Origin: Micromonospora echinospora
Lineage (GTDB): Bacteria; Actinomycetota; Actinomycetes; Mycobacteriales; Micromonosporaceae
DNA length: 64,000 nt
Reading direction: 5' to 3'
Assembly: GCF_014203425.1 (NCBI RefSeq)
Contig: NZ_JACHJC010000001.1
Span: 248,001-312,000 of the forward strand
How positions within the stretch are numbered: position 1 is the first letter of the stretch; the number at the start of each line of letters is the position of its first letter. The position numbers and the translations under genes are program-made. Of the stretch, positions 25,330 through 33,856 are shown one piece after another. Under the pieces are notes generated by a model. That model did not search any database. It had not been told where the DNA came from and saw only the letters and a program-made list of their open reading frames with translations.

Positions 25330-26001
25330 TCAGACCGCCTGTCGCAGCGGGGGCCGCTCGTAGAGGCCGTGCACGGCCAGTTTGATGCCGAGTTCGAGCC
25401 GACTCCGGGCACCCACCATCTGCATGATCTGCGTGACCTGCCGCTGGACGGTACGGGTGGACACGGCCAGCGCCCGCGCGACCACGTCGTCGGTGGCCCC
25501 GCCGGCCAACCGCCGCAGCACGTCGCGCTGCAACGGGTTGAGCCTGCCGTGAAGGTCAATGAAGTCCGCCCGCGCCTCGGACCAGTGGTGGTGAAAGATC
25601 GTCGTCAGTGCCTGCACAGCGGTCGGCGAGCGAACGGCCAGCGGCGACGTGGCCCCGCCCCGCGACACGATCGCCAGGTTGCGGTCCAGCACGACCATCA
25701 GCGTCGGCGAGTGCTTTCCGCTCCGCACGTCGGCCCGGACGCCCAGCAGGGCCCGCAGCCGGGCGCCCCGGTCCAGGAGGGTTTCCCCGGCCACCACCAC
25801 GCGCACCCGGGCGGCTCCGGACCATCCGGCCAGAGGCGGCCAGGTCCGGCCCGGCTCCTGATCGGACAGCAGCGCACAGTTGGCCGGAATCAGCGCGAGC
25901 ACCTCGTCGCGCGCGGCTCTGATCACCCGCGCCGCCAGACGCCAGCCGGCGGCCTCGGCCTCGATGACCTTCGGCTCGGGATCCACGGCTTCGTTCTGCA
26001 T
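25330..26001 (-). CDS. LuxR-type transcriptional regulator
   Basis: A 223-residue regulator. The N-terminal 150 residues are not a receiver; strands such as VRVVVAGETLLD and MVVLDRNLAIVSRG resemble the TrmB/HTH-effector-like sensor found in actinobacterial LuxR proteins. The C-terminal HTH is LNPLQRDVLRRLAGGATDDVVARAL followed by STRTVQRQVTQIM. ATG at 26001 is preferred over 26040 because GGGGGAGAG lies just upstream of it. Confidence 0.82.
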   Translation of the reverse strand: MQNEAVDPEPKVIEAEAAGWRLAARVIRAARDEVLALIPANCALLSDQEPGRTWPPLAGWSGAARVRVVVAGETLLDRGARLRALLGVRADVRSGKHSPTLMVVLDRNLAIVSRGGATSPLAVRSPTAVQALTTIFHHHWSEARADFIDLHGRLNPLQRDVLRRLAGGATDDVVARALAVSTRTVQRQVTQIMQMVGARSRLELGIKLAVHGLYERPPLRQAV

Positions 26002-26112
26002 CAACTCTCCCCCGAGTTGACGTCGCTGACACGTGGTCATGCGACAAGCGGACAGTGATTGAAAGGTAGCGATGGGCGAACGTCGCGGGTACCGGGAAAT
26101 CCCTGCCTCGCC

Positions 26113-26132
26113 GAGCCGGATTTCACCGGCTC
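26113..26132 (-). terminator. Short hairpin terminator
   Basis: GAGCCGG and CCGGCTC form a 7-bp stem with a 6-base loop, 28 bases beyond the stop of the response regulator gene at 26160. It probably ends the leftward kinase/regulator operon. Confidence 0.45.
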
Positions 26133-26159
26133 ACCCCGGGCCGGCGTTCGTATGGAGCC

Positions 26160-26828
26160 TCAAGGCCCCCAACCGGCGGAGCTGTTCGACCGGAGGTACA
26201 TCAGCACCGCCCGTACCCGCCGGTGCACACCCTCCGCCGCGTCGATCTGCAGCCGCTCCAGAATGCTCGTCACATATGACTCGATGGTCTTGCTGCTCAG
26301 CCGCAGACGGTCGGCTATCGCCCGGTTGGTCAACCCCTGCGCCATCAGTGCCAGCACCTCCTGCTCCCGGACGGTCAGGCGGTCGATCCGGCCACCCGTC
26401 CGGCGGCGGGCCATCAGCTCCTCGACCAGTGCCGGATCGATGACCGCTCCACCGCTCGCCAGTTCACGCAACGCGGTGACCACCTGCTCGACGTCGAGGA
26501 TGCGCTCCTTGAGCAGATATCCGACGCCACCCTCGCCCGAGTTGACGATCGCCAGCGCGTACTCCGTCTCGATGTGCATGGAGAGGACCAGCACCGCGAT
26601 GCCGGAATAGTCCCGCCGGATCCGCTCGGCGACGGCCAGCCCTTCGGTGGTGTAGGTCGGCGGCATCCGGATGTCGACGATCACCGCGTCCGGGCGGTGC
26701 CCGGCCACCGCGTCCAGCAGTTCGTGCGCGTCCTTGACCGCCGCGAGCACGGTCATCCCGGCCTGCCGCAGGAGGGCCGACAAGCCCTCCCGGATCAGCA
26801 CCGCGTCGTCTGCGATGACGATGCGCAC
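26160..26828 (-). CDS. NarL/LuxR-family response regulator
   Basis: A 222-residue regulator. The receiver has IADDAVL near residue 6 and the phospho-acceptor in AVIVDIRMPP near residue 54. The LuxR domain shows LTVREQEVLALMAQGLTNRAIADRL. GTG at 26828 lies inside the end of the kinase gene (34-bp overlap), so kinase and regulator are made together. Targets unknown. Confidence 0.92.
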   Translation of the reverse strand: MRIVIADDAVLIREGLSALLRQAGMTVLAAVKDAHELLDAVAGHRPDAVIVDIRMPPTYTTEGLAVAERIRRDYSGIAVLVLSMHIETEYALAIVNSGEGGVGYLLKERILDVEQVVTALRELASGGAVIDPALVEELMARRRTGGRIDRLTVREQEVLALMAQGLTNRAIADRLRLSSKTIESYVTSILERLQIDAAEGVHRRVRAVLMYLRSNSSAGWGP

Positions 26829-28243
26829 GGGATCACCGTCCGCAGCGTCGTGCCGACGCCGGGTCGGCTCTCCAACTCCAGCCGGCCGCCGAGTGCTTCG
26901 GCGCGGCGGCAGAGGTTACTCAGACAGTCTTCGTCGTCAAGGGTCCGAGTCGAGCCGGAGCCGTCGTCGCACACCTCCAGGTACAGGCAGTTCTGCTCCA
27001 TCCGCATCCGGATCACCACCGTCGAGGCGCCCCCGTGCCGGACCGCGTTGGTCAACGCCTCCGCCACGACGAAGTAGGCGGCTTCCGCCACCTCACGCGG
27101 AACCAGGCGAGGCCGGCCCTCGATCCGCACCGTCACCGGCGTGTTGGTGGTCAGGGCGGCCAGCGCCTCGTGCAGCTCGCGCCGATCCAGCGCGGGCGGA
27201 CGCATCCCTCGGCTCAGCAGCCGCAACTCGGTGAGTGCCATGCCCAACTCGGTGACCGCCGCATCCAGGTGAGCGTCCGCCTCGGCGGTGTCCCGCTTCG
27301 TCCGGCGCGCCATCTGCACCAGCAGGGTCGCGGTGACCAGCCGCAGCTGCGCGCCGTCGTGCAGGTCCCGTTCGATCTCGCTGCGCGCCCGGTGCCGGCC
27401 GTTCCGCGCCTCCTGCTCGTAGCGACGTTCCCAGAGCGCGGCATCGGCCCGCCAGCCGCGTGCGTTGGCGAGCAGCACCGACGGCGGTATCAGAATCTGC
27501 AGGACCACACCTGCCGCATTACTCACCAGCCAGGCCAGATGAGGCGGAGTGGTCAACACAGGCACCATCGCCGCGGCGCTCACCTGCACGCAGAGGAGGA
27601 TGCCCGGAAGCGCGGCGACCCGCTGCGCGCGCTGCCATCGCCTGATCAGGTGGACGGCGAGCCAGATCGCCACCACCGAGACCACCAGCCGCGCGGCCAC
27701 CGGCCCGTACGGCTCGGCGGCCCAGCCCGGCTCGGGAAGGCAGGCCAGGCACGGGTCGATCGGGCTGGCCGGAGCGGCATAGCTGTCGATGACCAGCAGC
27801 GGCAGCCCGGCGAGCGCGGCGGCCAGGAGGACGCGATCCGCCCGGGTACGCGTACGGCCGTGCGGCTGGGTGACCAGGACGGCCACCAGGAGAGTCCAGA
27901 TCAGCGGGTGCGCGACGGCGGCCACTCCGGTGCCCGTCTCACCGTGCAGCGGCCCGGTGCTCCGGGCCAGCCACACCATCGCGACGGTGAAGAACAGTGT
28001 GCCGGTCACCGGGTTGGCGGTCGACCCGATCAGGATCATCCCGGCGGTGCCGTAGGAACAGACCAGAGCCAGAGCCGTCGCGACGAAGAGCGTGGTCTCC
28101 GCGTCACCGGACTGGATCACCCGAACCGCGGCGACCACGCTCCCGCCCAACATCACACAGACCAGCATCGCGACAGCCGCGCCCCGCAACGCTGGCCCCG
28201 CGTCGACTCGGCTGACTCTGCCGGGCATCGGAAGCCGGACCAA
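26795..28243 (-). CDS. Two-component sensor histidine kinase
   Basis: A 482-residue membrane kinase. About eight hydrophobic segments fill residues 15-265. The HisKA_3 motif is EIERDLHDGAQLRLVTATLL near residue 295, and the HATPase domain has VVAEALTNAVRHGGAS and CDDGSG. The assigned start is TTG at 28243 with GGAGGG upstream; ATG at 28228 is an alternative. Overlaps its response regulator gene by 34 bp. Signal unknown. Confidence 0.88.
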   Translation of the reverse strand: MVRLPMPGRVSRVDAGPALRGAAVAMLVCVMLGGSVVAAVRVIQSGDAETTLFVATALALVCSYGTAGMILIGSTANPVTGTLFFTVAMVWLARSTGPLHGETGTGVAAVAHPLIWTLLVAVLVTQPHGRTRTRADRVLLAAALAGLPLLVIDSYAAPASPIDPCLACLPEPGWAAEPYGPVAARLVVSVVAIWLAVHLIRRWQRAQRVAALPGILLCVQVSAAAMVPVLTTPPHLAWLVSNAAGVVLQILIPPSVLLANARGWRADAALWERRYEQEARNGRHRARSEIERDLHDGAQLRLVTATLLVQMARRTKRDTAEADAHLDAAVTELGMALTELRLLSRGMRPPALDRRELHEALAALTTNTPVTVRIEGRPRLVPREVAEAAYFVVAEALTNAVRHGGASTVVIRMRMEQNCLYLEVCDDGSGSTRTLDDEDCLSNLCRRAEALGGRLELESRPGVGTTLRTVIPCASSSQTTRC

Positions 28244-28444
28244 TCATCCCTCCGCGGTCGGTAGCCGATGGAGCCGACCGGTGGACGGTGGTGAACCGAT
28301 GAACGGTCGCTCGACGATCGCGACGCGATCCCTGAAGATGATCAGACCGCCCGAATCGATCTCCTCGATCGGCGTCAATACTATCGCATCGCCGATTAAT
28401 TGGGGGCAGGTAAATTGCATAAGAGTTTCCGCAAAAGCGGTCAT
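28244..28444 (-). CDS. Hypothetical small protein
   Basis: A possible 66-residue protein (shorter, 58 residues, if a later Met is used) ending directly before the kinase start. The middle reads DAIVLTPIEEIDSGGLIIF and is beta-rich. The 5' end is in a locally AT-richer stretch, unlike most genes here. Its last codons contain the ribosome site of the kinase, which would fit coupled translation. I do not recognise a family; it may not be a gene. Confidence 0.3.
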   Translation of the reverse strand: MTAFAETLMQFTCPQLIGDAIVLTPIEEIDSGGLIIFRDRVAIVERPFIGSPPSTGRLHRLPTAEG

Positions 28445-28973
28445 TACTCACCCACAGCCGCCGTAGCGACCCCAAGCGCTCGAACCGGACAGCCCGATGA
28501 GTCGCAGCCCGATATCACCCATGATTCTGAGGGTATTTGGCTTCCATTCGTAGCAGCAGGTCGACGCCCTCCCTATCCGTCCCGCCCCGGCCGCACGGCA
28601 GCGAATTCCACCCTGCGGGCAGGCTCCGACGACGGGGCAGTTCGGCAGCCAGATCGACGCGCCACGCGACAGCCCGGCCGGCCGGGAAGCCGGCACGCAT
28701 CCCAGCAATCAGGATAATTGTCGTCCACTCCCAGGAAACAAACCCGCGCATACCGTCGGCAGCCAGATGTCGGGGCGCCGACACAATAGAGGTAGTCCGG
28801 GCGATCCCGGCAAGGCGTGATCGGCATCCATCTGAAACCCGCCCGACCGCAATTTGCCTGGCCATGCGCCGCACAGGACCGAACTGCGCGCCCGAAAGGT
28901 GACCTCGTCCCGAGCGCAACTCGCCACTGCGGCTGTCCCGGAACGGCGGACAACATCGTTCCGGACGAAGCAG
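28445..28973. other. Intergenic stretch without a convincing gene
   Basis: About 530 bases between the kinase region and the hydrolase gene. GC is lower than in surrounding genes, with AT-rich islands near 28725 and 28790. Open frames exist on both strands but show no ribosome site or recognisable domain. A TAGCGT box at 28974-28979 starts the next transcription unit. Confidence 0.5.
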
Positions 28974-28979
28974 TAGCGT
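28974..28979 (+). promoter_or_regulatory. Possible -10 box (TAGCGT)
   Basis: TAGCGT lies 31 bases before the ATG of the small hydrolase gene at 29011, leaving room for a short leader with the GAGAGG ribosome site. The same hexamer precedes the monophosphatase gene at 22147. Confidence 0.4.
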
Positions 28980-29010
28980 GACGCATCGATCGAACGAGAG
29001 GCAGGCGACC

Positions 29011-29544
29011 ATGGCGGATCGGCGCGCGGTACTCGCTCCGGGACGGGGCTACGACACCCGGGGACCGCTCTTCGTCTACCTCGGGGAGGCGTTGCGCCGG
29101 CTCGGCTTCGACGTGCACGAGGTGACCTGGCGGTCGCTGGGCGATCTGCGCCTCGACGGCGCGCCGGAGTGGGTCGCCGAGCAGTTGGACCCGGTCCTCG
29201 ACGCCGGTGTGGATCTGCTCGTGGGCAAGTCGCTCGGCAGTTTCGCCGCGCCGCTCGCCGCCGACCGGGGCATTCCGGCGGTCTGGCTGACGCCGCTGCT
29301 GACCGACCCCGCGGTACGGGAGCCGCTGGGCCGGGCCACCGCGCCGTTCCTGCTGGCCGGCGGCACCGCCGACCGGGTCTGGGACGGTGCGGTGGCGCGC
29401 CGGCTCACCCCGTACGTGGTGGAGGTCGCCGACGCCGACCACTCGATGATGGTGCCTGGGCCGTTGGCGGCCTCGGCCGAGGCGCTCGGGCGGGTCTGCA
29501 CCGCGGTGGAGGAGTTCGTCCGGTCCGGCGCTGTCGACAGCTGA
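29011..29544 (+). CDS. Small alpha/beta hydrolase
   Basis: A 177-residue compact hydrolase. It has RAVLAPGRGYDTRGPL at the N-terminus, the nucleophile elbow LLVGKSLGSFAAPLA near residue 77, an Asp region GGTADRVWDG and the final His in VADADHSMMV. This fits the small KANL3/Tex30-like or RBBP9-like hydrolases. ATG at 29011 follows GAGAGG. Substrate unknown. Confidence 0.8.
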   Translation: MADRRAVLAPGRGYDTRGPLFVYLGEALRRLGFDVHEVTWRSLGDLRLDGAPEWVAEQLDPVLDAGVDLLVGKSLGSFAAPLAADRGIPAVWLTPLLTDPAVREPLGRATAPFLLAGGTADRVWDGAVARRLTPYVVEVADADHSMMVPGPLAASAEALGRVCTAVEEFVRSGAVDS

Positions 29545-29547
29545 CGA

Positions 29548-29664
29548 TCAGCGGCGCTCACGTGACCGGCGCCGCGCCCACACCCCCGCCGCCACCGCCG
29601 CGACGAGCGGCACGAGGCAGCAGATCGCCAGGACGGACAGGTGCCACGGCTTGATCGCTCCCAT
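29548..29664 (-). CDS. Small single-pass membrane protein
   Basis: A 38-residue protein: a short N-terminus (MGAIKPWHL), one hydrophobic helix of about 20 residues, then a basic tail with WARRRSRERR. Small helix-plus-Arg-tail proteins starting MGA-x-KPWH are common in actinobacteria. There is no Shine-Dalgarno sequence; TATCGT stands about 8 bases before ATG at 29664, which fits a leaderless message. Function unknown. Confidence 0.6.
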   Translation of the reverse strand: MGAIKPWHLSVLAICCLVPLVAAVAAGVWARRRSRERR

Positions 29665-29697
29665 GGGCTGAACGATAGGCGTCGCTGTCCACACCCG

Positions 29698-29892
29698 CTA
29701 GGCGGAGGCTCGGGCGGCCTTGCCGTCCAGCCACAGCGTGTCGCTGTCGTCGCGGTGCGAGCCGGTGGAGCCGATGTGCTTGGCGCTGATCTTCGTCCCA
29801 TTCTTGATCACGTGGACCAGAGCCATCGCGTGTCCCCGTCCGAGGCCGTACTCGTCCTTGAGCCAGCCGACGATCACGCCGGAGGCGAGACG
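29698..29892 (-). pseudogene. Truncated DUF4287 gene
   Basis: The reading frame encodes the C-terminal half of a DUF4287 protein: VGWLKDEYGLGRGHAMALVH, then VIKNGTKISAKHIGS and a lysine-poor tail. The usual first 30 or so residues (a YxxNIExKTG-type start) are missing. Upstream codons run straight into the terminator hairpin of the arabinofuranosidase gene at 29895-29933, so no normal N-terminus exists. I read it as a gene fragment left by a deletion or insertion. Confidence 0.65.
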
Positions 29893-29894
29893 CC

Positions 29895-29933
29895 GGAGAG
29901 CCCGGCCCGCTTGGTTCGCGGGCCGGGCTCTCC
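29895..29933. terminator. Strong hairpin terminator
   Basis: A perfect 16-bp stem (GGAGAGCCCGGCCCGC at 29895-29910 with 29918-29933) and a 7-base loop TTGGTTC, 19 bases past the stop of the GH62-type gene. It doubles as the border of the broken DUF4287 frame. Confidence 0.8.
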
Positions 29934-29951
29934 ACACCTCGGGGTACGCGC

Positions 29952-31493
29952 TCAGCGCTGGAGGGTGAGCAGTCCGGGGCGGTAGGGCAGGAGGCCGTAG
30001 TCGCCGCCGGAGTTGGGGGAGCGGCCTTGGTAGAGCAGTTGGAGGTTGCAGGGGTCGACGGTGAAGGTCTGGTCGGCGGTGGTGCGGATCAACTCGCCGT
30101 GGCTGATGTCGTTGGTCCAGGTGGCGCCGCTGTTGGCCTTGCCGGCGAACGGGTTGGACTCGGTGGCGGCCTGCGGGGTCCAGGAGCCGCCCAGGCTGGT
30201 GGCGGTGAAGGACCGGAAGTAGCGGCCCTGGGAGCCGATGGCCTCGACGATCATGAGGTAGCGGGTCTGGCCTTGCAGCTTGTAGACCTGCACGGCTTCG
30301 AACAGGTTGTTCGTGGTGTCGCTCATGATGGTGGTGTAGTTGGAGCCGAAGCTGCCGGGGAAGTTGCCCAGGGGCATGCTGGAGCGGTAGATCTTGCCGT
30401 TGTCACCGGCGAAGAACAGGTACATGTTCTGGTCGTCGGCGATCAGGGTCTGGTCGATCGGGCCGGTGCCGGAGCCGGAGATGCTGCCGGTGAACAGCGG
30501 CTGCGCCGAGGACCATCCGTTGGGGTTGGTGGGGTCGTTGGAGGTGCGGTAGGAGAACGCGGTCGGTCCCCACTGGTAGGCCAGGACCCAGATGTTGCGC
30601 GGCGCGAAGTAGAACAGCGTCGGCGCCACGGTGCCCGAGGACATCGCGTTCTGGCTGGCGGAGGCCATCTGCGACCAGTTGGAGAACAGGCCGAAGTTCA
30701 TCGACCCCCACGACGACCCGGTGTCGTGCGTGGTGGCGTAGACCAGGTGCTGCCCGTTGTAGGGCACCACTGTGAAGTCCTTCAACGACACCCAGCCCGA
30801 GCGCGGCTGCGCCAACACGCCGGAAGACGACCACCGGTACGACGACGGCAGGTTGCAGGTACCACCCGGCGGAGGCGTCGTGGGCGGCGCCGTGGTGGGG
30901 TTACCACCGCCGCCGTCGACGCGGACGAGCTGCCACTGCTGGTTGGCGCCGTTCCAGTCGTCGTACTGGACGATGTTTCCGCCGTCTGCGGTCGAGGCGC
31001 CCTGCACCTCCACCACCTTGTTGCTGTTGCGGTTGATCAGGCGGATGTAGCCGCTGTCGGAGTCGGCCAGCCGGAACTGCTGGTTGGTCCCGTTGGTGTC
31101 GGACCACTGCACGATGCTGCCGCCGTTGGCGGTCGACCAGTTGTAGACGTCGAGCACCTTGCCGGACAGCCGGGACTTCAGCCGGTAGTAGCCGCCGCCG
31201 GAGTCGACGAACTGCCACTGCTGCTGGTTGCCGTTGTTGCGCGACCACTGCACGATTCGCGCGCCGTCGTTCGTGGCCAGGTTGTAGACGTCGAGCGCCT
31301 TGCCGCTGTTGCGGTTGACCAGGACGTACCAGGCATTCGTGTCGACGCTCGCGGCGGCGGCGGGCGCGGACACGACCGCCACGGCGCCGGCGCCGACGAG
31401 GAGCGCCGCGGCACCTGTCGCGACGACTCGCGGCAGCCATCCGCGCCGTCGTGGCGGCGAAACCGTCGATGGGGATCTACCAAAAGCAAACAT
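29952..31493 (-). CDS. Secreted GH62-type alpha-L-arabinofuranosidase with ricin-type CBM
   Basis: A 513-residue secreted enzyme that removes arabinose side chains from arabinoxylan. It has a basic N-terminus (RRRGW), a hydrophobic signal helix and an AxA site near residue 48. Residues 50-195 form a ricin B-type carbohydrate-binding module with three repeats ending in QQW or QQF. A Pro/Thr linker ([11 protein letters not shown]) near residue 200 precedes the catalytic domain, which starts [20 protein letters not shown] and includes [37 protein letters not shown] and [10 protein letters not shown], all characteristic of GH62. ATG at 31493 lies 20 bases from a LacI-type operator. Confidence 0.92.
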   Translation of the reverse strand: MFAFGRSPSTVSPPRRRGWLPRVVATGAAALLVGAGAVAVVSAPAAAASVDTNAWYVLVNRNSGKALDVYNLATNDGARIVQWSRNNGNQQQWQFVDSGGGYYRLKSRLSGKVLDVYNWSTANGGSIVQWSDTNGTNQQFRLADSDSGYIRLINRNSNKVVEVQGASTADGGNIVQYDDWNGANQQWQLVRVDGGGGNPTTAPPTTPPPGGTCNLPSSYRWSSSGVLAQPRSGWVSLKDFTVVPYNGQHLVYATTHDTGSSWGSMNFGLFSNWSQMASASQNAMSSGTVAPTLFYFAPRNIWVLAYQWGPTAFSYRTSNDPTNPNGWSSAQPLFTGSISGSGTGPIDQTLIADDQNMYLFFAGDNGKIYRSSMPLGNFPGSFGSNYTTIMSDTTNNLFEAVQVYKLQGQTRYLMIVEAIGSQGRYFRSFTATSLGGSWTPQAATESNPFAGKANSGATWTNDISHGELIRTTADQTFTVDPCNLQLLYQGRSPNSGGDYGLLPYRPGLLTLQR

Positions 31494-31513
31494 GTTCCTC
31501 CCTCAGATCACAT

Positions 31514-31529
31514 TTGTGAGCGCTAACAA
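31514..31529. promoter_or_regulatory. LacI-family operator upstream of the arabinofuranosidase gene
   Basis: TTGTGAGCGCTAACAA is palindromic apart from one base pair and has the central AGCGCT typical of LacI-family sugar repressors in actinobacteria. It lies 20 bp before the gene start, so binding would block transcription until a sugar inducer appears. Confidence 0.7.
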
Positions 31530-31623
31530 TTAGCGCTGGCGCACTGACCCCACACCCGGCCTGCCACCCGGCCGCCCGCGCCCGCTCGGCGACCCGTCGC
31601 TCCCGCCGCGCTGTGCCATCGAC

Positions 31624-31637
31624 TGTGAGCGATAACA
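31624..31637. promoter_or_regulatory. Second LacI-type operator copy
   Basis: TGTGAGCGATAACA differs by one base from the core of the site at 31515-31528. The centres of the two sites are about 109 bp apart, a distance that would permit looping. It lies between the arabinofuranosidase gene and the rightward unknown gene at 31762 and could affect either. Confidence 0.55.
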
Positions 31638-31761
31638 CGTCGTTCGTCAAGTCGTAACAGTCGATGGATGCCGGACCCGAGGGCCACGGAGGCCATGTCG
31701 GCTTGTCGACCCAGCACTGGCGACGCCCGCATCGCGGCCCGACAGTGCACACGGCTGGAGG

Positions 31762-33846
31762 GTGGTGGGGAAGTTGGGGCAGCCGGCGGACGAATCCGTC
31801 ATGATCCGGGACTGGTTCAGCGTGCCGCGGGTGTCCGCCGAGGACCGGGCCGCGGTCTTCGGCGTACGCACCCAGGACCCGCGCGTGGAGTTCGTCGCGC
31901 TGACCGTCAAGTACTGGATGGACGCCCACGCCACCCGGTCGATGACCCGCGACCGGGTCCTGACCGCGATGATCGGCCGCATCACCACCGACAACGTCTG
32001 GGACCTGACCGCGATGCTCGCGAAACTGCGGCTGGCCGAGGCGTTCTTCGACCTGGCCGCCTCCGACGTCGACACCGACGGCGCGTTCCGCCGCTACCTG
32101 CTCGGCCTCGACCCCGCGCTGCTCGACGCGATGCGGCACTACGCGGCCTGGAACGGGATCAACCCGAAGCTGTTCCTCGACGGGTTCGCGGTGGGTGTCG
32201 GGGAGTCCGTCGCGACGGTGGTGGTCGACCTCGGCAAGCTCGTGCAGTTGATCGGCCGGCTCCAGCAGGAACAGTTCACCACGCTCATCGTGCTGACAGT
32301 CGATCCCCGCGCCGGTGTGCAGCGCATCGCCGACCAGGCCACCGTCGTACGCCAGGCGCTGGCCGGGATCGTGGCCGCGCTGGACCCGACAACCGTCCCG
32401 GAACGGCTGCTGGCGCTGTGGCGCGGCTGGGCGGCCGAGTTCGCCCGGCACCTGGAGAACCTCGACCCGTTCGCCGCCGGCCGGCTGCTCGGGCGCGTCG
32501 CCGGCGACCTGTACCAGGTGCTCACCGGACTGGTACATCTCGCCCGGCTGCTCGGCGGCGTCGCGGTGCGCGCCGCCGTCCGGTACGTGCCGCTGCTGCT
32601 CGCGGGCGCCCGCGAGGCGCGCCTGCTGACCGCCCAGATGGCCGCGCTGCTGGTGGCGATCGGCCGGGCCGCGATCGCCGCCACGCCCCGGGTGGGGCTG
32701 GCCGTCCTGCGCACGCTCTTCCCGCCGAAGGTGCTCGACGCGCTGTTCCGGCAGGGCCGGGTGCTGCTGGCCGACGCCGAACTGACGCTGAGCGTGTTCA
32801 ACCAGGCGGCGCACGCCGAGGCGTTCGCGGGCGCCGGGGCGGGCACCCGGCTCGGCGCGCTGGTCAGCCTCGACGGCCGGCCCGTGCTGATGGCGAGCAT
32901 GTCCGAGACGGTGTCCTCGGCCGGCCGGGCGGCGACCCGCGCCGAACTGAACGAGGCGCTGGACGAGATCATCAAGCGGGTCGAGGACCTGCGCGAGCTG
33001 AAGCCGCCGAAGACACCCCGGGACATCCAGGCCGCCGTCGTGCGCGCGGCCATCGCCCGGCAACTGGAGCAGCGGCTGACCACCGCGTTCAACCGGGCGC
33101 TCCAGACCGCCGCGTACGAGGAGTTCCGCGCGCTGCGCAAGGCCGGGCAGGCGCAGCCCTGGCGGCTCGGGCAGCAGGTGCACCGGCGGATGGCCGCCGA
33201 GGTCGCCCAGCTCGTCGGCCGGTCACCGGGCCTCGAGGCGTTCGCGGAGAAGTCGCTGGCGACAGTGGTCGAGGCGGTCCGCGCGGCCCATCCGGAACTG
33301 GCGCCCGCGCTGCGCGGCTCCGAGGCGGTGCTGCGCCAGACGGTCGCCCAGATGCTGCTCGGCCACCCGGACCGGGACCTGCTGCTGCGCCTCGTCGGGT
33401 TCACCGGCAACCCGGCCGCGACCGGGGCGGAGAAGGCCCTCGCCGGCCACCTCGCCGAGCGGTTCCGGTGGAAGGCGTCCACCACTGTCGGGGACCTCCG
33501 TTCCGACCTGCTGCTCGTCGACCCCGATGCGGCCCGCGTCACGAACGTCGACTGGACCTCCTCGACCAAGCTGGAGCGCTTCGAGAAGACCTGGGGCACC
33601 GTCGCCGACGACCTCGGGGAGACGTTCGACGGTCGCTGGGAGGCGATCGCGGAGGCGTACCAGCGGGCCGCCAAGGGCGGTGTGCCGGCAGAGGTCGTCG
33701 CCGGTCTCGAAGAGCTGACCGCGCACGCCGTACGCGAGACGGTCGTCCGGCAGGCCGCCCTCAGTCAGTTGTTCCCCGGGTTCTTCGTCACCTCGCACGA
33801 GATGACGTACCAGGGGCTGCACTCCCTGTTCACCCTGCCGCTGTAG
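31762..33846 (+). CDS. Large helical protein of unknown function, nuclease-like C-terminus possible
   Basis: A protein of about 694 residues with no family I can name. The first 500 residues are almost all helix, rich in Ala, Leu and Arg, with a hydrophobic block near residues 255-310 (ALLVAIGRAAIAATP). Near residue 590 a beta-rich segment reads DLRSDLLLVDPD followed by VTNVDWTSSTKLERF. The spaced acidic residues and Lys recall the core of PD-(D/E)xK nuclease folds but do not match exactly. The start is uncertain: GTG 31762 or 31765 follow GGAGG closely, and ATG 31801 is possible. It ends 10 bp before the next unknown gene, and the pair is closed by a hairpin at 36130. Confidence 0.75.
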   Translation: MVGKLGQPADESVMIRDWFSVPRVSAEDRAAVFGVRTQDPRVEFVALTVKYWMDAHATRSMTRDRVLTAMIGRITTDNVWDLTAMLAKLRLAEAFFDLAASDVDTDGAFRRYLLGLDPALLDAMRHYAAWNGINPKLFLDGFAVGVGESVATVVVDLGKLVQLIGRLQQEQFTTLIVLTVDPRAGVQRIADQATVVRQALAGIVAALDPTTVPERLLALWRGWAAEFARHLENLDPFAAGRLLGRVAGDLYQVLTGLVHLARLLGGVAVRAAVRYVPLLLAGAREARLLTAQMAALLVAIGRAAIAATPRVGLAVLRTLFPPKVLDALFRQGRVLLADAELTLSVFNQAAHAEAFAGAGAGTRLGALVSLDGRPVLMASMSETVSSAGRAATRAELNEALDEIIKRVEDLRELKPPKTPRDIQAAVVRAAIARQLEQRLTTAFNRALQTAAYEEFRALRKAGQAQPWRLGQQVHRRMAAEVAQLVGRSPGLEAFAEKSLATVVEAVRAAHPELAPALRGSEAVLRQTVAQMLLGHPDRDLLLRLVGFTGNPAATGAEKALAGHLAERFRWKASTTVGDLRSDLLLVDPDAARVTNVDWTSSTKLERFEKTWGTVADDLGETFDGRWEAIAEAYQRAAKGGVPAEVVAGLEELTAHAVRETVVRQAALSQLFPGFFVTSHEMTYQGLHSLFTLPL

Positions 33847-33856
33847 AGGAGCACCG

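Noticed and set aside
28448..28708. Possible Cys-rich peptide on the minus strand upstream of the hydrolase gene
   Set aside because: Several Cys and Gly residues suggested a modified peptide, but there is no ribosome site, no maturation enzyme nearby and no leader-like helix.
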